Positions 18,701 to 35,888 are shown, numbered from the stretch's first letter. The stretch is 46,069 nucleotides of DNA from Nemertoderma westbladi (GCA_032718475.1 JAUCBJ010004698.1:1-46069), one strand, 5' to 3'. Notes: generated by a model from the letters alone, not told the origin. Translations and numbers: made by a program.

Positions 18701-21700
18701 CTAACACCAACACCAATACACTAGTTGTGTAACTAACTAACACCAACACCAATACACTAGTTGTGTAACTAACTAACTAACACCAACACCAATACACTAG
18801 TTGTGTAACTAACTAACTAACACCAACACCAATACACTAGTTGTGTAACTAACTAACTAACACCAACACCAATACACTAGTTGTGTAACTAACTAACTAA
18901 CTAACACCAATACACTAGTTGTGTAACTAACTAACTAATACCAACACCAATACACTAGTTGTGTAACTAACTAACTAACTAACACCAATACACTAGTTGT
19001 GTAACTAACTAACTAACACCAACACCAATACACTAGTTGTGTAACTAACTAACTAACTAACACCAATACACTAGTTGTGTAACTAACTAACTAACACCAA
19101 CACCAATACACTAGTTGTGTAACTAACTAACTAACACCAACACCAATACACTAGTTGTGTAACTAACTAACTAACTAACACCAATACACTAGTTGTGTAA
19201 CTAACTAACTAATACCAACACCAATACACTAGTTGTGTAACTAACTAACTAACACCAACACCAATACACTAGTTGTGTAACTAACTAACACCTACACCAA
19301 TACACTAGTTGTGTAACTAACTAACTAACACCAACACCAATACACTAGTTGTGTAACTAACTAACTAACACCAACACCAATACACTAGTTGTGTAACTAA
19401 CTAACTAACACCAACACCAATACACTAGTTGTGTAACTAACTAACTAACACCAACACCAATACACTAGTTGTGTAACTAACTAACTAACACCAACACCAA
19501 TACACTAGTTGTGTAACTAACTAACTAACACCAATACACTAGTTGTGTAACTAACTAACACCAACACCAATACACTAGTTGTGTAACTAACTAACTAACA
19601 CCAACACCAATACACTAGTTGTGTAACTAACTAACACCAACACCAATACACTAGTTGTGTAACTAACTAACTAATACCAACACCAATACACTAGTTGTGT
19701 AACTAACTAACTAACTAACACCAATACACTAGTTGTGTAACTAACTAACTAATACCAACACCATTACACTAGTTGTGTAACTAACTAACTAACCAACACC
19801 AATACACTAGTTGTGTAACTAACTAACTAACACCAACACCAATACACTAGTTGTGTAACTAACTAACTAACACCAACACCAATACACTAGTTGTGTAACT
19901 AACTAACACCAACACCAATACACTAGTTGTGTAACTAACTAACTAACTAACTAACACCAATACACTAGTTGTGTAACTAACTAACTAACACCTACACCAA
20001 TACACTAGTTGTGTAACTAACTAACTAACACCAACACCAATACACTAGTTGTGTAACTAACTAACTAACACCAACACCAATACACTAGTTGTGTAACTAA
20101 CTAACTAACACCAACACCAATACACTAGTTGTGTAACTAACTAACTAACACCAACACCAATACACTAGTTGTGTAACTAACTAACTAACACCAACACCAA
20201 TACACTAGTTGTGTAACTAACTAACTAACACCAACACCAATACACTAGTTGTGTAACTAACTAACTAACACCAACACCAATACACTAGTTGTGTAACTAA
20301 CTAACTAACACCAACACCAATACACTAGTTGTGTAACTAACTAACTAACACCAACACCAATACACTAGTTGTGTAACTAACTAACTAACACCAATACACT
20401 AGTTGTGTAACTAACTAACACCAACACCAATACACTAGTTGTGTAACTAACTAACTAACACCAACACCAATACACTAGTTGTGTAACTAACTAACACCAA
20501 CACCAATACACTAGTTGTGTAACTAACTAACTAATACCAACACCAATACACTAGTTGTGTAACTAACTAACTAACTAACACCAATACACTAGTTGTGTAA
20601 CTAACTAACTAATACCAACACCATTACACTAGTTGTGTAACTAACTAACTAACCAACACCAATACACTAGTTGTGTAACTAACTAACTAACACCAACACC
20701 AATACACTAGTTGTGTAACTAACTAACTAACACCAACACCAATACACTAGTTGTGTAACTAACTAACACCAACACCAATACACTAGTTGTGTAACTAACT
20801 AACTAACTAACTAACTAACACCAATACACTAGTTGTGTAACTAACTAACTAACACCTACACCAATACACTAGTTGTGTAACTAACTAACTAACACCAACA
20901 CCAATACACTAGTTGTTAACTAACTAACTAACTAACACCAACACCAATACACTAGTTGTGTAACTAACTAACACCAACACCAATACACTAGTTGTGTAAC
21001 TAACTAACTAACACCTACACCAATACACTAGTTGTGTAACTAACTAACTAACTAACTAACACCAACACCAATACACTAGTTGTGTAACTAACTAACACCA
21101 ACACCAATACACTAGTTGTGTAACTAACTAACTAACACCAACACCAATACACTAGTTGTGTAACTAACTAACTAACACCAACACCAATACACTAGTTGTG
21201 TAACTAACTAACTAACACCAACACCAATACACTAGTTGTGTAACTAACTAACTAACTAACACCAATACACTAGTTGTGTAACTAACTAACTAATACCAAC
21301 ACCAATACACTAGTTGTGTAACTAACTAACTAACTAACACCAATACACTAGTTGTGTAACTAACTAACTAACACCAACACCAATACACTAGTTGTGTAAC
21401 TAACTAACTAACTAACACCAATACACTAGTTGTGTAACTAACTAACTAACACCAACACCAATACACTAGTTGTGTAACTAACTAACTAACACCAACACCA
21501 ATACACTAGTTGTGTAACTAACTAACTAACTAACACCAATACACTAGTTGTGTAACTAACTAACTAATACCAACACCAATACACTAGTTGTGTAACTAAC
21601 TAACTAACACCAACACCAATACACTAGTTGTGTAACTAACTAACACCTACACCAATACACTAGTTGTGTAACTAACTAACTAACTAACACCAATACACTA

Positions 21701-24700
21701 GTTGTGTAACTAACTAACTAATACCAACACCAATACACTAGTTGTGTAACTAACTAACTAACTAACACCAATACACTAGTTGTGTAACTAACTAACTAAT
21801 ACCAACACCAATACACTAGTTGTGTAACTAACTAACTAATACCAACACCAATACACTAGTTGTGTAACTAACTAACTAACACCAATACACTAGTTGTGTA
21901 ACTAACTAACTAATACCAACACCAATACACTAGTTGTGTAACTAACTAACTAACTAACACCAATACACTAGTTGTGTAACTAACTAACTAATACCAACAC
22001 CAATACACTAGTTGTGTAACTAACTAACTAACTAACACCAATACACTAGTTGTGTAACTAACTAACTAATACCAACACCAATACACTAGTTGTGTAACTA
22101 ACTAACTAACACCAATACACTAGTTGTGTAACTAACTAACTAATACCAACACCAATACACTAGTTGTGTAACTAACTAACTAACTAACACCAATACACTA
22201 GTTGTGTAACTAACTAACTAATACCAACACCAATACACTAGTTGTGTAACTAACTAACTAACACCAACACCAATACACTAGTTGTGTAACTAACTAACTA
22301 ACTAATACCAACACCAATACACTAGTTGTGTAACTAACTAACTAACTAACACCAATACACTAGTTGTGTAACTAACTAACTAATACCAACACCAATACAC
22401 TAGTTGTGTAACTAACTAACTAACTAACACCAATACACTAGTTGTGTAACTAACTAACTAATACCAACACCAATACACTAGTTGTGTAACTAACTAACTA
22501 ACTAACTAACACCAATACACTAGTTGTGTAACTAACTAACTAATACCAACACCAATACACTAGTTGTGTAACTAACTAACTAACACCAACACCAATACAC
22601 TAGTTGTGTAACTAACTAACTAATACCAACACCAATACACTAGTTGTGTAACTAACTAACTAACACCAACACCAATACACTAGTTGTGTAACTAACTAAC
22701 TACCAACACCAATACACTAGTTGTGTAACTAACTAACTAACTAACACCAATACACTAGTTGTGTAACTAACTAACTAATACCAACACCAATACACTAGTT
22801 GTGTAACTAACTAACTAACACCTACACCAATACACTAGTTGTGTAACTAACTAACTAACACCAACACCAATACACTAGTTGTGTAACTAACTAACTAACT
22901 AACACCAATACACTAGTTGTGTAACTAACTAACTAATACCAACACCAATACACTAGTTGTGTAACTAACTAACTAACTAACACCAATACACTAGTTGTGT
23001 AACTAACTAACTAACACCAACACCAATACACTAGTTGTGTAACTAACTAACTAACTAACACCAATACACTAGTTGTGTAACTAACTAACTAACACCAACA
23101 CCAATACACTAGTTGTGTAACTAACTAACTAACTAACACCAATACACTAGTTGTGTAACTAACTAACTAATACCAACACCAATACACTAGTTGTGTAACT
23201 AACTAACTAACACCAACACCAATACACTAGTTGTGTAACTAACTAACTAACTAACACCAATACACTAGTTGTGTAACTAACTAACTAATACCAACACCAA
23301 TACACTAGTTGTGTAACTAACTAACTAACTAACACCAATACACTAGTTGTGTAACTAACTAACTAATACCAACACCAATACACTAGTTGTGTAACTAACT
23401 AACTAACACCAACACCAATACACTAGTTGTGTAACTAACTAACTAACTAACACCAATACACTAGTTGTGTAACTAACTAACACCAACACCAATACACTAG
23501 TTGTGTAACTAACTAACTAACTAACACCAATACACTAGTTGTGTAACTAACTAACTAACCAACACCAATACACTAGTTGTGTAACTAACTAACTAACACC
23601 AACACCAATACACTAGTTGTGTAACTAACTAACTAACTAACACCAATACACTAGTTGTGTAACTAACTAACTAATACCAACACCAATACACTAGTTGTGT
23701 AACTAACTAACTAACTAACACCAATACACTAGTTGTGTAACTAACTAACTAATACCAACACCAATACACTAGTTGTGTAACTAACTAACTAACACCAACA
23801 CCAATACACTAGTTGTGTAACTAACTAACTAACACCAACACCAATACACTAGTTGTGTAACTAACTAACTAACTAACACCAATACACTAGTTGTGTAACT
23901 AACTAACTAATACCAACACCAATACACTAGTTGTGTAACTAACTAACTAACTAACACCAATACACTAGTTGTGTAACTAACTAACTAACACCAACACCAA
24001 TACACTAGTTGTGTAACTAACTAACTAACTAACACCAATACACTAGTTGTGTAACTAACTAACTAACACCAACACCAATACACTAGTTGTGTAACTAACT
24101 AACTAACACCAACACCAATACACTAGTTGTGTAACTAACTAACTAACTAACACCAATACACTAGTTGTGTAACTAACTAACTAATACCAACACCAATACA
24201 CTAGTTGTGTAACTAACTAACTAACTAACACCAATACACTAGTTGTGTAACTAACTAACTAATACCAACACCAATACACTAGTTGTGTAACTAACTAACT
24301 AACTAACACCAATACACTAGTTGTGTAACTAACTAACTAATACCAACACCAATACACTAGTTGTGTAACTAACTAACTAACACCAACACCAATACACTAG
24401 TTGTGTAACTAACTAACTAACTAACACCAATACACTAGTTGTGTAACTAACTAACACCAACACCAATACACTAGTTGTGTAACTAACTAACTAACTAACA
24501 CCAATACACTAGTTGTGTAACTAACTAACTAAGCAACACCAATACACTAGTTGTGTAACTAACTGACTAACACCAATACCAATACACTAGTTGTGTAACT
24601 AACTAACTAACTAACACCAATACACTAGTTGTGTAACTAACTAACTAATACCAACACCAATACACTAGTTGTGTAACTAACTAACTAACTAACACCAATA

Positions 24701-27700
24701 CACTAGTTGTGTAATTAACTAACTAATACCAACACTAATAGACTAGTTGTGTAACTAACTAACTAACACCAACACCAATACACTAGTTGTGTAACTAACT
24801 AACTAACTAACACCAATACACTAGTTGTGTAACTAACTAACTAACACCAACACCAATACACGAGTTGTGTAACTAACTAACTAACACCAACACCAATACA
24901 CTAGTTGTGTAACTAACTAACTAACTAACACCAATACACTAGTTGTGTAACTAACTAACTAATACCAACACCAATACACTAGTTGTGTAACTAACTAACT
25001 AACTAACACCAATACACTAGTTGTGTAACTAACTAACTAATACCAACACCATTACACTAGTTGTGTAACTAACTAACTAACTAACTAACACCAATACACT
25101 AGTTGTGTAACTAACTAACTAACACCAACACCAATACACTAGTTGTGTAACTAACTAACTAATACCAACACCAATACACTAGTTGTGTAACTAACTAACT
25201 AACTAACACCAATACACTAGTTGTGTAACTAACTAACTAATACCAACACCAATACACTAGTTGTGTAACTAACTAACTAACTAACACCAATACACTAGTT
25301 GTGTAACTAACTAACTAACACCAACACCAATACACTAGTTGTGTAACTAACTAACTAACACCAACACCAATACACTAGTTGTGTAACTAACTAACTAACT
25401 AACACCAATACACTAGTTGTGTAACTAACTAACTAATACCAACACCAATACACTAGTTGTGTAACTAACTAACTAACTAACACCAATACACTAGTTGTGT
25501 AACTAACTAACTAACACCAACACCAATACACTAGTTGTGTAACTAACTAACTAACACCAACACCAATACACTAGTTGTGTAACTAACTAACTAACTAACA
25601 CCAATACACTAGTTGTGTAACTAACTAACTAATACCAACACCAATACACTAGTTGTGTAACTAACTAACTAACTAACACCAATACACTAGTTGTGTAACT
25701 AACTAACTAACACCAACACCAATACACTAGTTGTGTAACTAACTAACTAATACCAACACCAATACACTAGTTGTGTAACTAACTAACTAACTAACACCAA
25801 TACACTAGTTGTGTAACTAACTAACTAACACCAACACCAATACACTAGTTGTGTAACTAACTAACTAACACCAACACCAATACACTAGTTGTGTAACTAA
25901 CTAACTAACTAACACCAATACACTAGTTGTGTAACTAACTAACTAATACCAACACCAATACACTAGTTGTGTAACTAACTAACTAACTAACACCTACACC
26001 AATACACTAGTTGTGTAACTAACTAACACCAACACCAATACACTAGTTGTGTAACTAACTAACTAACACCAATACACTAGTTGTGTAACTAACTAACTAA
26101 TACCAACACCAATACACTAGTTGTGTAACTAACTAACACCAACACCAATACACTAGTTGTGTAACTAACTAACTAATACCAACACCAATACACTAGTTGT
26201 GTAACTAACTAACTAACACCAATACACTAGTTGTGTAACTAACTAACTAATACCAACACCAATACACTAGTTGTGTAACTAACTAACTAACTAACACCAA
26301 TACACTAGTTGTGTAACTAACTAACTAATACCAACACCAATACACTAGTTGTGTAACTAACTAACTAACTAACACCAACACCAATACACTAGTTGTGTAA
26401 CTAACTAACTAATACTAACACCAATACACTAGTTGTGTAACTAACTAACTAACTAACACCAATACACTAGTTGTGTAACTAACTAACTAATACCAACACC
26501 AATACACTAGTTGTGTAACTAACTAACTAACTAACACCAACACCAATACACTAGTTGTGTAACTAACTAACACCAACACCAATACACTAGTTGTGTAACT
26601 AACTAACTAATACCAACACCAATACACTAGTTGTGTAACTAACTAACTAACACCAATACACTAGTTGTGTAACTAACTAACACCAACACCAATACACTAG
26701 TTGTGTAACTAACTAACTAACTAACACCAATACACTAGTTGTGTAACTAACTAACTAACCAACACCAATACACTAGTTGTGTAACTAACTAACTAACACC
26801 AACACCAATACACTAGTTGTGTAACTAACTAACTAACTAACACCAATACACTAGTTGTGTAACTAACTAACTAATACCAACACCAATACACTAGTTGTGT
26901 AACTAACTAACTAACTAACACCAATACACTAGTTGTGTAACTAACTAACTAATACCAACACCAATACACTAGTTGTGTAACTAACTAACTAACACCAACA
27001 CCAATACACTAGTTGTGTAACTAACTAACTAACTAACACCAATACACTAGTTGTGTAACTAACTAACTAACACCAACACCAATACACTAGTTGTGTAACT
27101 AACTAACTAACACCAACACCAATACACTAGTTGTGTAACTAACTAACTAACTAACTAACACCAATACACTAGTTGTGTAACTAACTAACTAATACCAACA
27201 CCAATACACTAGTTGTGTAACTAACTAACTAACTAACACCAATTCACTAGTTGTGTAACTAACTAACTAATACCAACACCAATACACTAGTTGTGTAACT
27301 AACTAACACCAACACCAATACACTAGTTGTGTAACTAACTAACTAATACCAACACCAATACACTAGTTGTGTAACTAACTAACTAACACCAATACACTAG
27401 TTGTGTAACTAACTAACTAATACCAACACCAATACACTAGTTGTGTAACTAACTAACTAACTAACACCAATACACTAGTTGTGTAACTAACTAACTAACA
27501 CCAACACCAATACACTAGTTGTGTAACTAACTAACTAACACCAACACCAATACACTAGTTGTGTAACTAACTAACTAACTAACACCAATACACTAGTTGT
27601 GTAACTAACTAACTAATACCAACACCAATACACTAGTTGTGTAACTAACTAACTAACACCAACACCAATACACTAGTTGTGTAACTAACTAACACCTACA

Positions 27701-30700
27701 CCAATACACTAGTTGTGTAACTAACTAACTAACTAACACCAATACACTAGTTGTGTAACTAACTAACTAATACCAACACCAATACACTAGTTGTGTAACT
27801 AACTAACTAACTAACACCAATACACTAGTTGTGTAACTAACTAACTAATACCAACACCAATACACTAGTTGTGTAACTAACTAACTAACACCAACACCAA
27901 TACACTAGTTGTGTAACTAACTAACTAATACCAACACCAATACACTAGTTGTGTAACTAACTAACTAACTAACACCAATACACTAGTTGTGTAACTAACT
28001 AACTAATACCAACACCAATACACTAGTTGTGTAACTAACTAACTAACTAACACCAACACCAATACACTAGTTGTGTAACTAACTAACACCAACACCAATA
28101 CACTAGTTGTGTAACTAACTAACTAATACCAACACCAATACACTAGTTGTGTAACTAACTAACTAATACCAACACCAATACACTAGTTGTGTAACTAACT
28201 AACACCAACACCAATACACTAGTTGTGTAACTAACTAACTAACTAACACCAATACACTAGTTGTGTAACTAACTAACTAACCAACACCAATACACTAGTT
28301 GTGTAACTAACTAACTAACACCAACACCAATACACTAGTTGTGTAACTAACTAACTAACTAACACCAATACACTAGTTGTGTAACTAACTAACTAATACC
28401 AACACCAATACACTAGTTGTGTAACTAACTAACTAACTAACACCAATACACTAGTTGTGTAACTAACTAACTAATACCAACACCAATACACTAGTTGTGT
28501 AACTAACTAACTAACACCAACACCAATACACTAGTTGTGTAACTAACTAACTAACTAACACCAATACACTAGTTGTGTAACTAACTAACTAACACCAACA
28601 CCAATACACTAGTTGTGTAACTAACTAACTAACACCAACACCAATACACTAGTTGTGTAACTAACTAACTAACTAACACCAATACACTAGTTGTGTAACT
28701 AACTAACTAATACCAACACCAATACACTAGTTGTGTAACTAACTAACTAACTAACACCAATACACTAGTTGTGTAACTAACTAACTAATACCAACACCAA
28801 TACACTAGTTGTGTAACTAACTAACTAACACCAACACCAATACACTAGTTGTGTAACTAACTAACTAATACCAACACCAATACACTAGTTGTGTAACTAA
28901 CTAACTAACACCAACACCAATACACTAGTTGTGTAACTAACTAACTACCAACACCAATACACTAGTTGTGTAACTAACTAACTAACTAACACCAATACAC
29001 TAGTTGTGTAACTAACTAACTAATACCAACACCAATACACTAGTTGTGTAACTAACTAACACCAATACACTAGTTGTGTAACTAACTAACTAATACCAAC
29101 ACCAATACACTAGTTGTGTAACTAACTAACTAACACCAACACCAATACACTAGTTGTGTAACTAACTAACTAACTAACACCAATACACTAGTTGTGTAAC
29201 TAACTAACTAATACCAACACCAATACACTAGTTGTGTAACTAACTAACTAACTAACACCAATACACTAGTTGTGTAACTAACTAACTAATACCAACACCA
29301 ATACACTAGTTGTGTAACTAACTAACTAACACCAACACCAATACACTAGTTGTGTAACTAACTAACTAACTAACACCAATACACTAGTTGTGTAACTAAC
29401 TAACACCAACACCAATACACTAGTTGTGTAACTAACTAACTAACTAACACCAATACACTAGTTGTGTAACTAACTAACTAACCAACACCAATACACTAGT
29501 TGTGTAACTAACTAACTAACACCAACACCAATACACTAGTTGTGTAACTAACTAACTAACTAACACCAATACACTAGTTGTGTAACTAACTAACTAATAC
29601 CAACACCAATACACTAGTTGTGTAACTAACTAACTAACACCAACACCAATACACTAGTTGTGTAACTAACTAACTAACACCAATACACTAGTTGTGTAAC
29701 TAACTAACTAACACCAACACCAATACACTAGTTGTGTAACTAACTAACTAACACCAACACCAATACACTAGTTGTGTAACTAACTAACTAACTAACACCA
29801 ATACACTAGTTGTGTAACTAACTAACTAATACCAACACCAATACACTAGTTGTGTAACTAACTAACTAACACCAACACCAATACACTAGTTGTGTAACTA
29901 ACTAACTAACACCAACACCAATACACTAGTTGTGTAACTAACTAACTAACTCCAACACCAATACACTAGTTGTGTAACTAACTAACTAACACCAACACCA
30001 ATACACTAGTTGTGTAACTAACTAACTAACTAACACCAATACACTAGTTGTGTAACTAACTAACTAATACCAACACCAATACACTAGTTGTGTAACTAAC
30101 TAACTAACTAACACCAATACACTAGTTGTGTAACTAACTAACTAACACCAACACCAATACACTAGTTGTGTAACTAACTAACTAACTAACACCAATACAC
30201 TAGTTGTGTAACTAACTAACTAACACCAACACCAATACACTAGTTGTGTAACTAACTAACTAACACCAACACCAATACACTAGTTGTGTAACTAACTAAC
30301 TAACTAACTAACACCAATACACTAGTTGTGTAACTAACTAACTAATACCAACACCAATACACTAGTTGTGTAACTAACTAACTAACTAACACCAATACAC
30401 TAGTTGTGTAACTAACTAACTAATACCAACACCAATACACTAGTTGTGTAACTAACTAACTAACTAACACCAATACACTAGTTGTGTAACTAACTAACTA
30501 ATACCAACACCAATACACTAGTTGTGTAACTAACTAACTAACACCAACACCAATACACTAGTTGTGTAACTAACTAACTAACTAACACCAATACACTAGT
30601 TGTGTAACTAACTAACACCAACACCAATACACTAGTTGTGTAACTAACTAACTAACTAACACCAATACACTAGTTGTGTAACTAACTAACTAACCAACAC

Positions 30701-33700
30701 CAATACACTAGTTGTGTAACTAACTAACTAACACCAACACCAATACACTAGTTGTGTAACTAACTAACTAACTAACTAACACCAATACACTAGTTGTGTA
30801 ACTAACTAACTAATACCAACACCAATACACTAGTTGTGTAACTAACTAACTAACTAACACCAATACACTAGTTGTGTAACTAACTAACTAATACCAACAC
30901 CAATACACTAGTTGTGTAACTAACTAACTAACACCAACACCAATACACTAGTTGTGTAACTAACTAACTAACTAACACCAATACACTAGTTGTGTAACTA
31001 ACTAACTAACACCAACACCAATACACTAGTTGTGTAACTAACTAACTAACACCAACACCAATACACTAGTTGTGTAACTAACTAACTAACTAACACCAAT
31101 ACACTAGTTGTGTAACTAACTAACTAATACCAACACCAATACACTAGTTGTGTAACTAACTAACTAACTAACACCAATACACTAGTTGTGTAACTAACTA
31201 ACTAATACCAACACCAATACACTAGTTGTGTAACTAACTAACTAACTAACACCAATACACTAGTTGTGTAACTAACTAACTAACACCAACACCAATACAC
31301 TAGTTGTGTAACTAACTAACTAACACCAACACCAATACACTAGTTGTGTAACTAACTAACTAACTAACACCAATACACTAGTTGTGTAACTAACTAACTA
31401 ATACCAACACCAATACACTAGTTGTGTAACTAACTAACTAACTAACTAACACCAATACACTAGTTGTGTAACTAACTAACTAACACCAACACCAATACAC
31501 TAGTTGTGTAACTAACTAACTAACACCAACACCAATACACTAGTTGTGTAACTAACTAACTAACTAACACCAATACACTAGTTGTGTAACTAACTAACTA
31601 ATACCAATACCAATACACTAGTTGTGTAACTAACTAACTAACTAACACCAATACACTAGTTGTGTAACTAACTAACTAACACCAACACCAATACACTAGT
31701 TGTGTAACTAACTAACTAACACCAACACCAATACACTAGTTGTGTAACTAACTAACTAACTAACACCAATACACTAGTTGTGTAACTAACTAACTAATAC
31801 CAACACCAATACACTAGTTGTGTAACTAACTAACTAACTAACACCAATACACTAGTTGTGTAACTAACTAACTAACACCAACACCAATACACTAGTTGTG
31901 TAACTAACTAACTAATACCAACACCAATACACTAGTTGTGTAACTAACTAACTAACTAACACCAATACACTAGTTGTGTAACTAACTAACTAACACCAAC
32001 ACCAATACACTAGTTGTGTAACTAACTAACTAACACCAACACCAATACACTAGTTGTGTAACTAACTAACTAACTAACACCAATACACTAGTTGTGTAAC
32101 TAACTAACTAATACCAACACCAATACACTAGTTGTGTAACTAACTAACTAACTAACACCTACACCAATACACTAGTTGTGTAACTAACTAACACCAACAC
32201 CAATACACTAGTTGTGTAACTAACTAACTAACACCAATACACTAGTTGTGTAACTAACTAACTAATACCAACACCAATACACTAGTTGTGTAACTAACTA
32301 ACACCAACACCAATACACTAGTTGTGTAACTAACTAACTAATACCAACACCAATACACTAGTTGTGTAACTAACTAACTAACACCAATACACTAGTTGTG
32401 TAACTAACTAACTAATACCAACACCAATACACTAGTTGTGTAACTAACTAACTAACTAACACCAATACACTAGTTGTGTAACTAACTAACTAATACCAAC
32501 ACCAATACACTAGTTGTGTAACTAACTAACTAACTAACACCAATACACTAGTTGTGTAACTAACTAACTAATACCAACACCAATACACTAGTTGTGTAAC
32601 TAACTAACTAACTAACACCAACACCAATACACTAGTTGTGTAACTAACTAACACCAACACCAATACACTAGTTGTGTAACTAACTAACTAATACCAACAC
32701 CAATACACTAGTTGTGTAACTAACTAACTAACACCAATACACTAGTTGTGTAACTAACTAACACCAACACCAATACACTAGTTGTGTAACTAACTAACTA
32801 ACTAACACCAATACACTAGTTGTGTAACTAACTAACTAACCAACACCAATACACTAGTTGTGTAACTAACTAACTAACACCAACACCAATACACTAGTTG
32901 TGTAACTAACTAACTAACTAACACCAATACACTAGTTGTGTAACTAACTAACTAATACCAACACCAATACACTAGTTGTGTAACTAACTAACTAACTAAC
33001 ACCAATACACTAGTTGTGTAACTAACTAACTAATACCAACACCAATACACTAGTTGTGTAACTAACTAACTAACACCAACACCAATACACTAGTTGTGTA
33101 ACTAACTAACTAACTAACACCAATACACTAGTTGTGTAACTAACTAACTAACACCAACACCAATACACGAGTTGTGTAACTAACTAACTAACACCAACAC
33201 CAATACACTAGTTGTGTAACTAACTAACTAACTAACACCAATACACTAGTTGTGTAACTAACTAACTAATACCAACACCAATACACTAGTTGTGTAACTA
33301 ACTAACTAACTAACACCAATACACTAGTTGTGTAACTAACTAACTAATACCAACACCATTACACTAGTTGTGTAACTAACTAACTAACTAACACCAACAC
33401 CAATACACTAGTTGTGTAACTAACTAACACCAACACCAATACACTAGTTGTGTAACTAACTAACACCAACACCAATACACTAGTTGTGTAACTAACTAAC
33501 TAACTAACACCAATACACTAGTTGTGTAACTAACTAACTAACACCAACACCAATACACTAGTTGTGTAACTAACTAACTAACACCAACACCAATACACTA
33601 GTTGTGTAACTAACTAACTAACTAACACCAATACACTAGTTGTGTAACTAACTAACTAATACCAACACCAATACACTAGTTGTGTAACTAACTAACTAAC

Positions 33701-35888
33701 TAACTAACTAACACCAATACACTAGTTGTGTAACTAACTAACTAACACCAACACCAATACACTAGTTGTGTAACTAACTAACTAACACCAACACCAATAC
33801 ACTAGTTGTGTAACTAACTAACTAACTAACACCAATACACTAGTTGTGTAACTAACTAACTAATACCAACACCAATACACTAGTTGTGTAACTAACTAAC
33901 TAACTAACACCAATACACTAGTTGTGTAACTAACTAACTAACACCAACACCAATACACTAGTTGTGTAACTAACTAACTAACACCAACACCAATACACTA
34001 GTTGTGTAACTAACTAACTAACTAACTAACACCAATACACTAGTTGTGTAACTAACTAACTAATACCAACACCAATACACTAGTTGTGTAACTAACTAAC
34101 ACCAATACACTAGTTGTGTAACTAACTAACTAACTAACACCAACACCAATACACTAGTTGTGTAACTAACTAACTAATACCAACACCAATACACTAGTTG
34201 TGTAACTAACTAACTAACTAACACCAATACACTAGTTGTGTAACTAACTAACTAACACCAACACCAATACACTAGTTGTGTAACTAACTAACTAACACCA
34301 ACACCAATACACTAGTTGTGTAACTAACTAACTAACTAACACCAATACACTAGTTGTGTAACTAACTAACTAATACCAACACCAATACACTAGTTGTGTA
34401 ACTAACTAACTAACTAACACCTACACCAATACACTAGTTGTGTAACTAACTAACACCAACACCAATACACTAGTTGTGTAACTAACTAACTAACACCAAT
34501 ACACTAGTTGTGTAACTAACTAACTAATACCAACACCAATACACTAGTTGTGTAACTAACTAACACCAACACCAATACACTAGTTGTGTAACTAACTAAC
34601 TAATACCAACACCAATACACTAGTTGTGTAACTAACTAACTAACACCAATACACTAGTTGTGTAACTAACTAACTAATACCAACACCAATACACTAGTTG
34701 TGTAACTAACTAACTAACTAACACCAATACACTAGTTGTGTAACTAACTAACTAATACCAACACCAATACACTAGTTGTGTAACTAACTAACTAACTAAC
34801 ACCAACACCAATCCAATACACTAGTTGTGTAACTAACTAACTAATACTAACACCAATACACTAGTTGTGTAACTAACTAACTAACTAACACCAATACACT
34901 AGTTGTGTAACTAACTAACTAATACCAACACCAATACACTAGTTGTGTAACTAACTAACTAACTAACACCAACACCAATACACTAGTTGTGTAACTAACT
35001 AACACCAACACCAATACACTAGTTGTGTAACTAACTAACACCAACACCAATACACTAGTTGTGTAACTAACTAACTAATACCAACACCAATACACTAGTT
35101 GTGTAACTAACTAACTAACACCAATACACTAGTTGTGTAACTAACTAACTAATACCAACACCAATACACTAGTTGTGTAACTAACTAACTAACACCAACA
35201 CCAATACACTAGTTGTGTAACTAACTAACTAACTAACACCAATACACTAGTTGTGTAACTAACTAACTAATACCAACACCAATACACTAGTTGTGTAACT
35301 AACTAACTAACACCAACACCAATACACTAGTTGTGTAACTAACTAACTAACTAATACCAACACCAATACACTAGTTGTGTATCTAACTAACTAATACCAA
35401 CACCAATACACTAGTTGTGTAACTAACTAACTAACCAACACCAATACACTAGTTGTGTAACTAACTAACTAACACCAACACCAATACACTAGTTGTGTAA
35501 CTAACTAACTAACACCAACACCAATACACTAGTTGTGTAACTAACTAACTAACACCAACACCAATACACTAGTTGTGTAACTAACTAACTAACACCAACA
35601 CCAATACACTAGTTGTGTAACTAACTAACTAACACCAACACCAATACACTAGTTGTGTAACTAACTAACTAACACCAACACCAATACACTAGTTGTGTAA
35701 CTAACTAACTAACACCAACACCAATACACTAGTTGTGTAACTAACTAACTAACACCAACACCAATACACTAGTTGTGTATCTAACTAACTAACACCAACA
35801 CCAATACACTAGTTGTGTAACTAACTAACTAACACCAACACCAATACACAAGTTGTGTAACTAACTAACTAACACCAACACCAATACC
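15768..35888. repeat. 20.1-kb TAAC-rich minisatellite, 34-40-bp units with higher-order structure
   Basis: About 520 units. Each has (TAAC)2-6, then ACCAACACC or the short form ACC, or AATACCAACACC, then AATACACTAGTTGTG. Most units are 36 or 40 bp; those lacking ACCAAC are 34-38 bp. From about 21.6 kb on, long and short forms often alternate, giving a ~78-bp dimer; the first 5 kb is mainly monomeric. Rare variants mark larger repeats: ACCATTACAC at about 17.3, 18.3, 19.8, 20.6, 25.0 and 33.4 kb; GTTGTTAAC (lost GTG) at about 17.6, 18.6 and 20.9 kb. Every unit contains TACAC-TAGTT-GTGTA, able to form a 5-bp stem. TAA and TAG occur in all frames of both strands, so nothing is coded. It follows exon 3 of the ACBD3-like gene. 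Confidence 0.97.

Noticed and set aside
15768-35888. Regularly spaced repeats that might suggest a CRISPR array
   Set aside because: Units are directly adjacent with no unique spacers, vary by TAAC slippage, and lie in an animal intron; this is a minisatellite.
15768-35888. TAAC/GTTA tract as telomere-like repeat
   Set aside because: The tetramer is not a known telomere unit, is interrupted every ~36 bp by constant non-telomeric sequence, and is flanked by unique DNA on both sides.
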